Assembly: GCA_944381935.1 (NCBI GenBank) | Contig: CALWMN010000025.1 | Location: forward strand, 1 to 36,767 | DNA: 36,767 nucleotides | DNA from: an uncultured Mediterraneibacter sp. | GTDB lineage: Bacteria; Bacillota; Clostridia; Lachnospirales; Lachnospiraceae | Direction of reading: 5' to 3' | Shown here: positions 8,790 to 17,599 of the stretch, piece after piece | Layout of the letters: every line of letters begins with the position of its first letter | How positions within the stretch are numbered: position 1 is the stretch's first letter | Translations under genes and position numbers: made by a program | The notes under the pieces: generated by a model | Databases searched by the model: none | Seen by the model: the letters and a program-made list of their open reading frames with translations, nothing else | What the model was told of the DNA's origin: nothing

Positions 8790-9578
8790 TCAGGTGATGC
8801 CAAACCTGACCGCATTGTATATATTGACCACGATTATCACTGCCATAAGCATTATAAAAAGCCTGTCGACCCCTTTTTCATCGATCCTCCTGTTTACCTT
8901 GCTGCCCAGCGTCCCACCTAATATTCCCCCTATAACCATTGCAAGGAAATACGCCACGCTGATATCCGGTACGGTCCCCGACACACAGGTCTGAATCAGG
9001 CTGGTGATCTGTGAAAACATGATAATATAGAGAGAACTCAGCGCTGCGTCTTTTGTGTCCATTGAGAAAAAATACGCAAGAACAACGAGATTGATTGGAC
9101 CTCCTCCTATTCCGAGAAAACTTGACATAATGCCCAACAGTGCCCCAACCACAAGGCACAGCCATATCTTCCCATATGATTTTGTCCTGATACGTTTCTT
9201 ATACACTGTATACAGCAACGTACCAGCTGTTATGGCAATTAGCACAAGCGCCTGGACCATCCCCACAAAATTTTCATCTCCTACACAGGACTTAAGGGAC
9301 TGAAACATACTTTTTCCCAGGACACCGCCAACTGCAGCCCCGACAGCAAGTCCCGTCGCCGTGCGTACATTGAGCCTTGCCGAACCGGACCGGATATTTT
9401 TATACACAGAAACCACAGACATCGCAAGCACCGTGCAGCCCGACAGCAAGCTGATACTGCTTACATCCATGATTCCCGTGGCATCCAGGACCGGCTTGAT
9501 GATAACGCCTCCTCCTATCCCACAGACCGATCCCACCGTCGATGAAAGGATGCTCACAATAAAAAAAACAAAAATCAA
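8790..9578 (-). CDS. TauE/SafE-family anion exporter
   Basis: Integral membrane protein of 262 aa with about eight hydrophobic segments and the duplicated glycine motif of the family (CGIGGGVIIKP near residue 20 and LGIGGGPINLVV near 155). Family members are linked to export of sulfite, sulfoacetate and related anions. Translation probably starts at TTG 9578, preceded by AAGGAGG at 9 bases. It is divergent from the sulfatase gene, 90 bases apart, so the two probably share control. Since the sulfatase has no signal peptide, this protein could remove sulfate from the cytoplasm. That function is inferred from context; other anions are possible. Confidence 0.8.
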   Translation of the reverse strand: MIFVFFIVSILSSTVGSVCGIGGGVIIKPVLDATGIMDVSSISLLSGCTVLAMSVVSVYKNIRSGSARLNVRTATGLAVGAAVGGVLGKSMFQSLKSCVGDENFVGMVQALVLIAITAGTLLYTVYKKRIRTKSYGKIWLCLVVGALLGIMSSFLGIGGGPINLVVLAYFFSMDTKDAALSSLYIIMFSQITSLIQTCVSGTVPDISVAYFLAMVIGGILGGTLGSKVNRRIDEKGVDRLFIMLMAVIIVVNIYNAVRFGIT

Positions 9579-9668
9579 GAACTACTACCTCCTTTTCTTG
9601 CTTTTCCCCTGTGATTGTATTATTGTGAATATAGAATTGCCAAACAATAACTGACAAGGAGCAAAAAC

Positions 9669-11129
9669 ATGGGAAAGCCTAATATTGTCCTGATCATGAC
9701 AGATCAGCTCCGGGGCGACTGCCTCGGATACGCCGGGCATCCGGACGTAAAAACACCTTATCTTGATACACTTGCCTCAAAAGGCATTGTCTTTGACCGC
9801 GCATACAGCGCCTGCCCGAGCTGTATTGCAGCCCGTGCCGCCATACATACCGGAATGGAGCAGAGCCATCACGGACGTGTCGGATATGAGGACGGCATCC
9901 CGTGGAATTACGGGCACACACTTGCCGGTGAACTATCCCAAGCCGGCTATTACACGCAATGTGTAGGGAAAATGCATGTCCACCCGCTGAGAAACTATCT
10001 GGGATTCCACAACGTAGACCTCCACGACGGTTATCTCCACTCTGCCAGATACAGCAGTGTCCCCTACTCCGAATCCCAGTTTGTGGCAGATGACTACTTC
10101 TATTTTCTCAGGCAGGAACTCGGAATCTCCGCCGATGTGACAGACACAGGAATTGACTGCAACAGTTTCCTCGCGCGCCCCTGGATGCATGAGGAAAAAT
10201 ATCATCCGACCAACTGGGTGACAGAGCGCAGCCTCGATTTCCTGCGCAGACGAGATCCACGGCAGCCGTTTTTCCTGATGGCATCCTATCTGCGTCCGCA
10301 TCCGCCATTCGACGCGCCGCAACACTATTTTGGCCTGTACAGCGGAAAAGATCTGCGCCCGCCGTTTATCGGCACATGGGAATCAGACATCTGTCTGCAT
10401 CGGGACGGCAGAATCTTTGATTCCAAAACCGGACCGGCTGATCCTGAGCTTATCAGGCAGGCGCAAATTGGATATTATGCATGCATCACTCATCTGGACC
10501 ATCAGATCGGGCGGCTGATCATGGCCCTCATTGAGCACGAAATCTATGAGGATACCGTTATCCTTTTCACGTCAGATCACGGGGAAGAACTGTGCGACCA
10601 TCATATGTTCCGCAAATCAAGGCCTTACGAAGGCAGCTGCCATATTCCTCTGATCCTGTCTGCGGGGAACAATGCCCTGCCTGATATGAAACGCGGCTCT
10701 GTCTGCCACAGCATTGCAGAACTGCGCGATATCATGCCCACGGTTCTTGACATAGCGGGAACGGATGTCCCGGCTTCCGTGGACGGTTCCAGCCTGCTTC
10801 CCCTTTCGGAAGATCCCAACAGACAGGTGCGTCCGTGGCTCCACGGAGAACACTCCTATGGTGAGTTTTCCAACCACTGGATTGTCACGGAACACGATAA
10901 GTATATCTGGCATTCCATGACGGGCCAGGAGCAGTATTTTGACCTTGCCGGCGACCCCCACGAGCTGACTGACCTTATTTCCGAGGAGGCATATAACGAA
11001 CGGGTCTCTAAGCTGCGTCATTGCCTTATCCAAAGCCTTGCAGACCGGCCTGAAGGGTTTACTGACGGTACCAGGCTGATTGCCGGCACTCCCTATCCCC
11101 CTACCCTTCCCTGCGCCGAGGACAGATAA
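9669..11129 (+). CDS. Cytoplasmic Cys-type sulfatase (S1 family)
   Basis: Sulfate ester hydrolase of 486 aa. Asp12 lies in the metal-binding start (IVLIMTDQLRGD). The catalytic segment reads CIAARAAIHTG with Cys52 and Arg56, fitting the C-x-(P/A)-x-R signal for formylglycine formation, although Ala replaces the usual Pro. A second metal site is Asp303-His304 (FTSDHGEEL). There is no signal peptide or lipobox; the protein begins directly with the sulfatase core, so it should act inside the cell on imported substrate. The maturase is encoded at 17600-18745. AAGGAG precedes the ATG by 8 bases. An AraC gene follows at 53 bases. The substrate is unknown; sulfated galactosyl-HexNAc from mucin fits the locus. 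A phosphoesterase role is less likely given the Cys motif. Confidence 0.9.
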   Translation: MGKPNIVLIMTDQLRGDCLGYAGHPDVKTPYLDTLASKGIVFDRAYSACPSCIAARAAIHTGMEQSHHGRVGYEDGIPWNYGHTLAGELSQAGYYTQCVGKMHVHPLRNYLGFHNVDLHDGYLHSARYSSVPYSESQFVADDYFYFLRQELGISADVTDTGIDCNSFLARPWMHEEKYHPTNWVTERSLDFLRRRDPRQPFFLMASYLRPHPPFDAPQHYFGLYSGKDLRPPFIGTWESDICLHRDGRIFDSKTGPADPELIRQAQIGYYACITHLDHQIGRLIMALIEHEIYEDTVILFTSDHGEELCDHHMFRKSRPYEGSCHIPLILSAGNNALPDMKRGSVCHSIAELRDIMPTVLDIAGTDVPASVDGSSLLPLSEDPNRQVRPWLHGEHSYGEFSNHWIVTEHDKYIWHSMTGQEQYFDLAGDPHELTDLISEEAYNERVSKLRHCLIQSLADRPEGFTDGTRLIAGTPYPPTLPCAEDR

Positions 11130-11182
11130 TCTTCGTTTCCGGCAGGAAACGGATACTTTTATTTCATCAGGAGGCGAATTTT

Positions 11183-12019
11183 ATGGCACACCGACATTAT
11201 TCTGTACACAATACCAACATGGAGAAAGTGGACGCCAGGCTTTTATCTGTCACCCTGTCCAAGGACGAGGAAGACTGGGCAAACCTGCTGCACACACATT
11301 CCTTCACCGAAATTTTCTACGTTTTAAACGGAAAGGGGAAGTTTCTCTTCCGGGATGAATCCTACCCCATCAGCCAGGGGGACCTCGTCATTGTCCCCCC
11401 CTACCTGGAGCACACCGAGCGGTCCATCCCCGGAAGGCCCCTGAAATACTATGTATTGGGCATCGACGGCATTACATTGCGCCCGGACGGGGAGCCTTCC
11501 ACCAGACAGATTTTCTGTAATTTCAGCGCAACTCCGTTTATAGCGGAATTATTTGAAGAAATGCTCTATGAAATGCGAAACAGCGACTATGGTTCCGACT
11601 CTATCTGCCAGAAACTTCTGGAAATCCTTCTGGTCAAGCTCATACGGAGAGAGCATCTGCTGCTGCTTCCTGCCGCCCAGACTTCAGGGCGGATGACAAA
11701 AGAATGTGCCCAGATCAAGGAATATCTGGATACGAATTATGCGGAACACATCACGCTCGACAGCCTGACCCAGCTGACCCATATGAATAAATATTACATG
11801 GCACATTCCTTCACAAAATACACCGGTCTTTCCCCGATCCAGTATCTGAATGAACGCCGTCTTGAAACTGCCTGCCGCCTGCTGAGGGAAACCGACTACT
11901 CCATATCGGACATTTCTTCTTCTGTCGGCTTCTCCTCACAGTCGTACTTCACACAGATCTTTCGCAAGAAATATGATATGGCACCGCTGAGATATCGTCA
12001 GACAAACAGCGGAAAATAA
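11183..12019 (+). CDS. AraC-family regulator with cupin domain (second)
   Basis: Regulator of 278 aa. An N-terminal cupin (about 30-100, LLHTHSFTEIFYVLNGKGKF) is followed by a C-terminal double helix-turn-helix (about 180-275) with the family signature ISDISSSVGFSSQSYFTQIF. It starts at ATG 11183 with GGAGG 9 bases upstream and is probably co-transcribed with the sulfatase. It faces the GH112 gene tail to tail across a shared terminator. It is a candidate controller of the sulfatase, the exporter and the binding-protein/GH112 operon. Why the locus needs two different AraC proteins is unclear; they may sense sulfated and unsulfated ligands, which is speculation. Confidence 0.9.
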   Translation: MAHRHYSVHNTNMEKVDARLLSVTLSKDEEDWANLLHTHSFTEIFYVLNGKGKFLFRDESYPISQGDLVIVPPYLEHTERSIPGRPLKYYVLGIDGITLRPDGEPSTRQIFCNFSATPFIAELFEEMLYEMRNSDYGSDSICQKLLEILLVKLIRREHLLLLPAAQTSGRMTKECAQIKEYLDTNYAEHITLDSLTQLTHMNKYYMAHSFTKYTGLSPIQYLNERRLETACRLLRETDYSISDISSSVGFSSQSYFTQIFRKKYDMAPLRYRQTNSGK

Positions 12020-12059
12020 AGCTTTCCCAGATTTTATATATCTGCGAAAGCTTTATTTT
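12013..12059. terminator. Bidirectional intrinsic terminator
   Basis: A perfect 14-bp stem, 12013-12026 (AAAATAAAGCTTTC) with 12046-12059, has an inner 5-bp stem (CAGAT 12028-12032 with ATCTG 12040-12044). A/T runs at both ends serve both strands. It ends the AraC gene (whose stop codon lies inside it) and the convergent GH112 gene. Confidence 0.92.
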
Positions 12060-12064
12060 ACCGG

Positions 12065-14227
12065 CTATATTTCATACCAAATGATTTCGTTCGCATCAAG
12101 CTCCAACTCAAAACTCGTGCCGTCCCCTTTATAAACCGTTGTCCTCTGGGGCTCATAGGTATTATTGACAACACAGTACTTCCCGTTTTTCACATATGCA
12201 TGGACCTCTACATTAAAGTTTGAACTGAACCATTTATGCAGATTCTCTTCATCATGTGCCGCCCATATGATAGAGCGGTATAAGATACGGCTGTTCTCGA
12301 AACTGTACGGAAGCCCGCTTATATATACACAGCGTCCCCTGCCAAATTCATTTACAGCCATCTGTACCTCTTTCTCATTCTGAACAAGAATCCGGGTTCC
12401 ATCAAGCGCATAAATATTTTTCTTGCCCTCTCCAAAATCAATTTCCTTTGTGCAGTCCTCTTTTATGAAATGGTCATGTTCATCCCAGTTATATTTATCC
12501 ACATTCAAGGTAAAGCCGGTCTCTTTTTCCACACCCATCACAGATGCAAGCTGGAAGAAACGTCCTTCATGCTGATGGGCAGCCGGCTCTCCCACGCCGA
12601 TAAATCCTCCTCCGTTATAGATAAATCTTTTCACTGCCGTCACAATTTTTTCATCTGTCCAGTTCTCCCCGCCGGTGTACGCCGTATCTGCATCACCGAT
12701 ATTGAGGATGACGTCCGCATCGTCAAGTATCTCAGGATTTTCCCTGATATCGTCAAAACTTATGAAGCGCACATCAAACGGTGCCCCGCTTAGCGCCTCT
12801 GTCACACCGGCATAGGAATAATTTTGCTTATGGTAGATCGCGTGATGGACCATATGATTTCCCCATGCCCTCATCCTGCCCCAGCAGTTCAGAATACACA
12901 CTTTTTTTATGCAGTACGGAGTCGCCCCTTTAATATTGTCATAAAGCGTCCTGAATTCATTACACACGCTCTCCACGTAATCGATAAACTCCGGAAACTG
13001 CATCGCGAGCTTCAGGTATCCGCCGTATCCGATTCTGTCGATCGGTTTCCTCAAGATCGCCCTTCTGGCTGTCACCCAGTTTATTTTCGCTTCTTTCACC
13101 GGATCGCCGCCCTCATGGAAGGTGTCGGGGAAAAAATAGGGCAGAAAACGTCCCTCTGTATATTTCACGCCTTCTATATCGCTGATCAGCCGCAGTGTAG
13201 ACCCGTTTCCTACGCTTCCCACAACCGCATCAAGACCTATGGTCTTAAATTCATCCATAAATGGTTCCATCCCGATCCAGTGGTCCCCAAGGAACATCAT
13301 CGCCTCTTTCCCGCACTCATGTGTAATATCTACCATCTCTTTTGCAAGCTTCGCGACTTCCCTTCTCTGAAAATCCTGGAAGTCCCTGAACTCTTTTGAT
13401 GGAATCCGGTATGTATTGTTCATATATCCCTGGTCAATGATAAATTCCGGGCGGAACCTGTAGCCGACTTCCTTCTCAAACTGCTCCAGGATATACGGGC
13501 TGACCGAGGCAGAATAACCATACCAGTCTACATATTTCTCCCTCGCCAGTTCGTCGAAAAGCAAAGTGAACTGATGGAAGAATGTGGTATAACGGATCAC
13601 GTCTATATGAGGATTATCCGCAATATATTTTCTCAGGCGCTCCATAGAATATTTGTGTGTCTTCGGCTGGCGCACATCAAATGTAATCTGTTTTTCAAAG
13701 TCGGTCCAGCCGTTTGTAACCGCATTGTACATATGGACAGGATCCCACATAATATAAGCAAGAAAGCTTACCGTATAGTCATGAAATTCCACCACATCAG
13801 AGACCGTCACATTTCCGGTCTCACCGCTGTATGCCCAGCGCGATGGCGGGACAACCTCTCCTGTTGTCCTGTCTATCACTTCCCACCATCTTGTTATATC
13901 ATCATGGTCGTTTACCTTCAGCATATCTGGATACAGATGATCCATCAAGTGGATTGTCAGATTATTTTCCGTCGCAGTATAAAACGGCGTCATAATGTAC
14001 ATCTGCTGAATCTCATCAGGGTTTGCTTTCGCCCATGCGTTGTCTTTTCTTGTGGTATAATATGTGGAATACACCTTTGCATCAACATTTTTTAACTCTT
14101 CCGGGTAATCTGTCCCATCGCAGTCACGGATCGCATCCGCGCCCCACCGCTTCAGAATCTCCAACGTTTCCGGAACTACATCCACGTCTGTGGGAATGGT
14201 CACTCTTCCGGTTGATTTCTCTTGCAT
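12065..14227 (-). CDS. lnpA: 1,3-beta-galactosyl-N-acetylhexosamine phosphorylase (GH112)
   Basis: Cytoplasmic phosphorylase of 720 aa that splits galacto-N-biose or lacto-N-biose with phosphate to Gal-1-P and GalNAc or GlcNAc. The whole length follows the GH112 pattern: STGRVTIPTD start, WWEVIDRTTGEVV near 115, TVSFLAYIMWDPVHMYN near 152, a catalytic segment FLGDHWIGMEP (Asp315, matching the position I recall for the catalytic acid of the bifidobacterial enzyme), and YTEGRFLPYFFPDTFHEG. A glutamine-amidotransferase-like middle domain and a small beta domain end the protein. It is preceded by AGAGGAG 9 bases from ATG 14227 and lies 39 bases after the importer permease, so it is co-transcribed with the importer. 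Preference for GNB or LNB cannot be read from sequence. Confidence 0.95.
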   Translation of the reverse strand: MQEKSTGRVTIPTDVDVVPETLEILKRWGADAIRDCDGTDYPEELKNVDAKVYSTYYTTRKDNAWAKANPDEIQQMYIMTPFYTATENNLTIHLMDHLYPDMLKVNDHDDITRWWEVIDRTTGEVVPPSRWAYSGETGNVTVSDVVEFHDYTVSFLAYIMWDPVHMYNAVTNGWTDFEKQITFDVRQPKTHKYSMERLRKYIADNPHIDVIRYTTFFHQFTLLFDELAREKYVDWYGYSASVSPYILEQFEKEVGYRFRPEFIIDQGYMNNTYRIPSKEFRDFQDFQRREVAKLAKEMVDITHECGKEAMMFLGDHWIGMEPFMDEFKTIGLDAVVGSVGNGSTLRLISDIEGVKYTEGRFLPYFFPDTFHEGGDPVKEAKINWVTARRAILRKPIDRIGYGGYLKLAMQFPEFIDYVESVCNEFRTLYDNIKGATPYCIKKVCILNCWGRMRAWGNHMVHHAIYHKQNYSYAGVTEALSGAPFDVRFISFDDIRENPEILDDADVILNIGDADTAYTGGENWTDEKIVTAVKRFIYNGGGFIGVGEPAAHQHEGRFFQLASVMGVEKETGFTLNVDKYNWDEHDHFIKEDCTKEIDFGEGKKNIYALDGTRILVQNEKEVQMAVNEFGRGRCVYISGLPYSFENSRILYRSIIWAAHDEENLHKWFSSNFNVEVHAYVKNGKYCVVNNTYEPQRTTVYKGDGTSFELELDANEIIWYEI

Positions 14228-14266
14228 AATGCTTCTCCTCTCATCATGATATGAAGTTATATGCTG

Positions 14267-15139
14267 TCATCCTTTCACACCGCCGCCGGTAACACCTGCG
14301 ATAATCTTCTCTGAAAGGAAGATATAGAGCAGGAAGGTCGGCAGGAACACAATGATGACTGCTGCAAACAATCCGCCGTAATCTCCCGTGTATCTCATGG
14401 AATTTACGATCTGAAGCAGACCGACGCCGACCGGCATCGTATCTGTGGAACTCGCAAAGATCAATGCCATGAAGAACTCGTTCCATACACTCAGGAAGTT
14501 AAAAATCGTAACCGTGATGATCGCAGGCTGTACAAGGGGAAGCATAATCTTCCAGAATGTCTTTGCCGGCGTACATCCGTCGATCGCCGCCGCCTCCTCA
14601 TAGCTTCGCGACAGGCTGGCGAAAAAGTTCAGCAGATATGTTGTTGTAAATGGCACCCTTATAAAAATATACAGGAGAATCAAAAGAATCCTTCCCCTGA
14701 TATGAAGCTCTGCCGTCAGGGCATAGATCGGCATGATAATCATAACCTCGGGAATACTCATTGCAAGAATCAGGCTGGTCTTGATCGGCTTATTCCCGAG
14801 AAACGTGAATCTGGACAGAACATATGCGGCAGGCGCCGAAATCAGAATCACGCATGTACAGGAGACAACAGAGTAGAGCAGCGAATTCATAAAGTAGCTT
14901 GCCACATCATTCCCAACCCATGCATTCGCATAGTTTTCCCAGTGGAATCCCGATTCAAACTTGAATACTGCCCCGGAAAATATCTCTTTTGTCGTAGAAA
15001 GGCTTGCCCCCAGTATCCAGATCAGAAAAGCCGCAGTAAATACGATCCAGATCAAAACAATAACGTATCCCGGGAGAAGCGAAACTTCTTTTTTCCAGTT
15101 AATCTTTTCTTTATATTTTACCTTCTCTTTTTTACTCAT
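14267..15139 (-). CDS. Sugar ABC importer permease (MalG/MsmG type)
   Basis: Inner-membrane permease of 290 aa with six predicted helices and the EAA loop typical of the second permease of CUT1 importers (EEAAAIDGCTPAKTFWKIMLPLVQPA). It lies between the first permease and GH112 in the same orientation, which points to a galacto-N-biose/lacto-N-biose-type substrate. The ATG has GGAG 7 bases upstream. The window contains no importer ATPase, so a shared MsmK/UgpC-like ATPase elsewhere must energise it. Confidence 0.92.
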   Translation of the reverse strand: MSKKEKVKYKEKINWKKEVSLLPGYVIVLIWIVFTAAFLIWILGASLSTTKEIFSGAVFKFESGFHWENYANAWVGNDVASYFMNSLLYSVVSCTCVILISAPAAYVLSRFTFLGNKPIKTSLILAMSIPEVMIIMPIYALTAELHIRGRILLILLYIFIRVPFTTTYLLNFFASLSRSYEEAAAIDGCTPAKTFWKIMLPLVQPAIITVTIFNFLSVWNEFFMALIFASSTDTMPVGVGLLQIVNSMRYTGDYGGLFAAVIIVFLPTFLLYIFLSEKIIAGVTGGGVKG

Positions 15140-15213
15140 ATTTTCACTCCATTCTCAGGACAATCCTGCAAAGGTATGCAGATATTCATCCTGTCCCACA
15201 CCATATCAGGAGA

Positions 15214-16107
15214 TTAGAACTCCAGATCGTCGTCCTTGATCAGCCTGTTTGTAATGAAATATACAAGAGCAACGAAAATCGCAAGGGTCACGCCAATCGC
15301 TGCACCGGCTCCGGCATCTCTTTGGACATTTCCTTTCGTTCCGAACACAACGTCATAGAGATATACAACCGGAACAACCGTTGACGCCTCAGTTGAGACA
15401 GACGAGAACATTCTTGACCACAGGAAGAATGTAATACAGTTTACACTCCAGAACGTGATATTCGTCTTGAAAATGCTTTTCAGCAACGGCAGGGTAATGC
15501 TTGCGAACTGCTGGACCTTATTTGCCCCGTCAATGGTCGCCGCCTCGTAGAGATCCGATGGAATACGCTCGATCCCACTGATAAAGATCAGCATATAATA
15601 TCCGACTGCGCCAAATACAAAAGCGATGAGCATTGCCCAGAATTTCAGGTCTGTTCCCAGCCAGTTGATCCCCGTAATCCCAAAAAATCCAAGGATTCTG
15701 GTCAGCATACCGTAGTCCTGGTTATACACGTACTGGATCCACATGGTAGCCAGCGCCACGGCACTGATTACGTTCGGCAGGTAGATCGCAGCGCGGAAGA
15801 ACTTCTTAAACCGTATTCCGCTGGTCAGTATTACAGCGAAGAGAAGTCCAATGCTCAGTGTTGCGATGCCCCCGATAACCCAGATCAGCAGCATGTTCTG
15901 CATCGCCCTGATATAAGTAGCACTTCCAAAAAGTCTGAGATAGTTATCAACACCGTTAAATGTCCAGTCAGAAAAATCAGCCGTCACACTTTCGATGCCA
16001 AAAAAGCTCATAACTACTGTCCTGATGACCGGATACAGATACATGATAAGCAGCGTCAGCACACACGGAAGGGTAAAACATATGATAAATCCTTTGTTTT
16101 TTTTCAT
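15214..16107 (-). CDS. Sugar ABC importer permease (MalF/MsmF type)
   Basis: Permease of 297 aa with six predicted helices and an EAA loop (DLYEAATIDGANKVQQFASITLPLL). I chose ATG 16107 (protein begins MKKNKGFIICF) because GAGGTGA lies 8 bases upstream. The longer frame to 16176 would run back through an intergenic hairpin. It is the second gene of the importer operon, 71 bases after the binding-protein stop. Its ribosome binding site can pair with one arm of the upstream hairpin. Confidence 0.9.
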   Translation of the reverse strand: MKKNKGFIICFTLPCVLTLLIMYLYPVIRTVVMSFFGIESVTADFSDWTFNGVDNYLRLFGSATYIRAMQNMLLIWVIGGIATLSIGLLFAVILTSGIRFKKFFRAAIYLPNVISAVALATMWIQYVYNQDYGMLTRILGFFGITGINWLGTDLKFWAMLIAFVFGAVGYYMLIFISGIERIPSDLYEAATIDGANKVQQFASITLPLLKSIFKTNITFWSVNCITFFLWSRMFSSVSTEASTVVPVVYLYDVVFGTKGNVQRDAGAGAAIGVTLAIFVALVYFITNRLIKDDDLEF

Positions 16108-16114
16108 TTCACTT

Positions 16115-16160
16115 GTCACCTCTTCTGACAAAATGAGGTGACGCCATCGGGCGTCACCTC
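16115..16160 (-). promoter_or_regulatory. Intercistronic hairpin with alternative RBS-pairing arm
   Basis: The minus-strand RNA contains an 11-bp perfect stem (GAGGTGACGCC at 16160-16150 with its complement at 16145-16135, loop of 4). The second arm (GTCACCTC, 16142-16135) is also perfectly complementary to GAGGTGAC at 16122-16115, the ribosome binding site of the next permease. The RNA could fold either way. The T-run after the stem is short (ATTTTG), so this is a leaky terminator or a stability/translation switch between binding protein and permease. Confidence 0.65.
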
Positions 16161-16178
16161 CGGTTTTTAAAATCACTC

Positions 16179-17450
16179 CTAGTATAAAGCATCCAGCGCG
16201 GCAGTAACTTCTTCACCACTGCTATACTGTCCCTCATACATTTTGATCACAACATCCTGAATGCTGGACTGAAGGTCTGCATTGGAGTTCAGGCCCATGT
16301 TCCATGTAAGCGGACTGCTGTCCAGAGACTGCAGGACTTCAATTGTACCATTCTGAGATTCCGGTGCTGTGTTATTCGGGTCTGCCGGAATCTGGTTTGC
16401 CGTATCAGCCATCTTCTGGTCATACTCGCCTGTTACAAGGAACATTGCAAAATCAAATGCTGCCTGCTGATTCTCGCTGTAGCTTGTGATCGCGATAGAG
16501 TTTGATCCGGCGTAAGCGCCTGTCGGGTCTGCTCCTCCGTCAACTGCCGGATAGTTGAACATATTCCAGTTCAGCTCTGTGCCGCTGTTCGCGTTTACTT
16601 CTGATGTTACGTAGTTCGCGCAGACAACCATAGCCACGTCTCCGTCGATTCCCATGGAATTCTGGCTTGCCGGGTACTCGTCCGGTGCTCCATCAGCAAG
16701 ATATCCCGCATTGACAAAGTCAACCATATCCTGTGCCGCCGAAACAGCGCCTTCATTGTCACTCCAGCCGCCGTTTGTCGTCAGCTCTGCAACCGCTTCC
16801 TCGCCAATCCATCTGTCAAGATGGTATCCGAAGAAGAACATTGCATAAGCGCTGTCCAGAGCCATCGGCTGATATCCTGCATCAACAAGCTTCTGGCATG
16901 CCGCCAGAAAATCGTCCCATGTTGCCGGTGCTTCTGTGATTCCCGCATCATCAAAGAGATCCTGGTTGTAGAAAATACCTCCTACCTGAGGCTGCTCCGT
17001 AATGCAGCAGAGGAATCCTGCCCACTCTGTCGCCTTATCGTTAAAGATCTGGTAGCTGTTGTCCGCATATCCTGCTGCTTCTGCCATGTCAGTCAGGTCA
17101 GCAACATAGTCCGCATAGTTCAGTGCAATTCTGTTGTAATCTTCCTCGAACAAATCGATCTGCTCCTCCGCCTCAAGGGATGCGGAGATCACTGTGCTGA
17201 TATCACGTCCTCTGAACTCGATATTTACAACTGCACCTGTCTGTTCCTCAAAAGCGTCTGCTGCCTCCTGAAGAACCTTTCCCTGAGGTTCATTGTTGTT
17301 CCACATTGACCAGTATGTAAGTTCCACGCCGTCGTATTCCCCGCCTGAGCCGGAATCTCCGCCTGAGCCGCCGGATCCGTTTCCACATCCAGCCACAAGA
17401 CCTGCTGTCATAGCTGTAACAAGCAGAATACTCATCAGTTTCTTTTTCAT
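16179..17450 (-). CDS. Sugar-binding lipoprotein of ABC importer
   Basis: Extracellular solute-binding protein of 423 aa (SBP_bac_1, CUT1 type). A lipoprotein signal (Lys-rich start, hydrophobic stretch, lipobox GLVAGC with Cys at 22) is followed by a Gly/Ser linker and a two-lobed binding fold. GGAGG lies 7 bases upstream of the ATG. It is the first gene of the operon SBP, permease, permease, GH112, so it most likely binds the galactosyl-HexNAc disaccharide, perhaps in sulfated form. The upstream AT-rich leader (17451-17599) contains a CAATATATTG palindrome (17513-17522); I could not assign a clear promoter there. Confidence 0.92.
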   Translation of the reverse strand: MKKKLMSILLVTAMTAGLVAGCGNGSGGSGGDSGSGGEYDGVELTYWSMWNNNEPQGKVLQEAADAFEEQTGAVVNIEFRGRDISTVISASLEAEEQIDLFEEDYNRIALNYADYVADLTDMAEAAGYADNSYQIFNDKATEWAGFLCCITEQPQVGGIFYNQDLFDDAGITEAPATWDDFLAACQKLVDAGYQPMALDSAYAMFFFGYHLDRWIGEEAVAELTTNGGWSDNEGAVSAAQDMVDFVNAGYLADGAPDEYPASQNSMGIDGDVAMVVCANYVTSEVNANSGTELNWNMFNYPAVDGGADPTGAYAGSNSIAITSYSENQQAAFDFAMFLVTGEYDQKMADTANQIPADPNNTAPESQNGTIEVLQSLDSSPLTWNMGLNSNADLQSSIQDVVIKMYEGQYSSGEEVTAALDALY

Positions 17451-17599
17451 TTTTCTTCCTCCTTCTTTTTATGTTAGACTCATTATATTCCTCCCCTGAT
17501 CTGCATTTCAATCAATATATTGTTTTGTTTTTTATGTTTATTGTCATTCCTTCGTCTTATATAACAATATTTTTCTAATTTTATCATTAATTCACACAA

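Noticed and set aside
12824-13399. Open frame of 191 codons opposite GH112
   Set aside because: GH112 is conserved across the whole stretch; the antisense frame has no ribosome site.
17451-17599. Promoter of the binding-protein/GH112 operon
   Set aside because: The stretch is very AT-rich with many TATA-like words but no -10/-35 pair that stands out; left unassigned.
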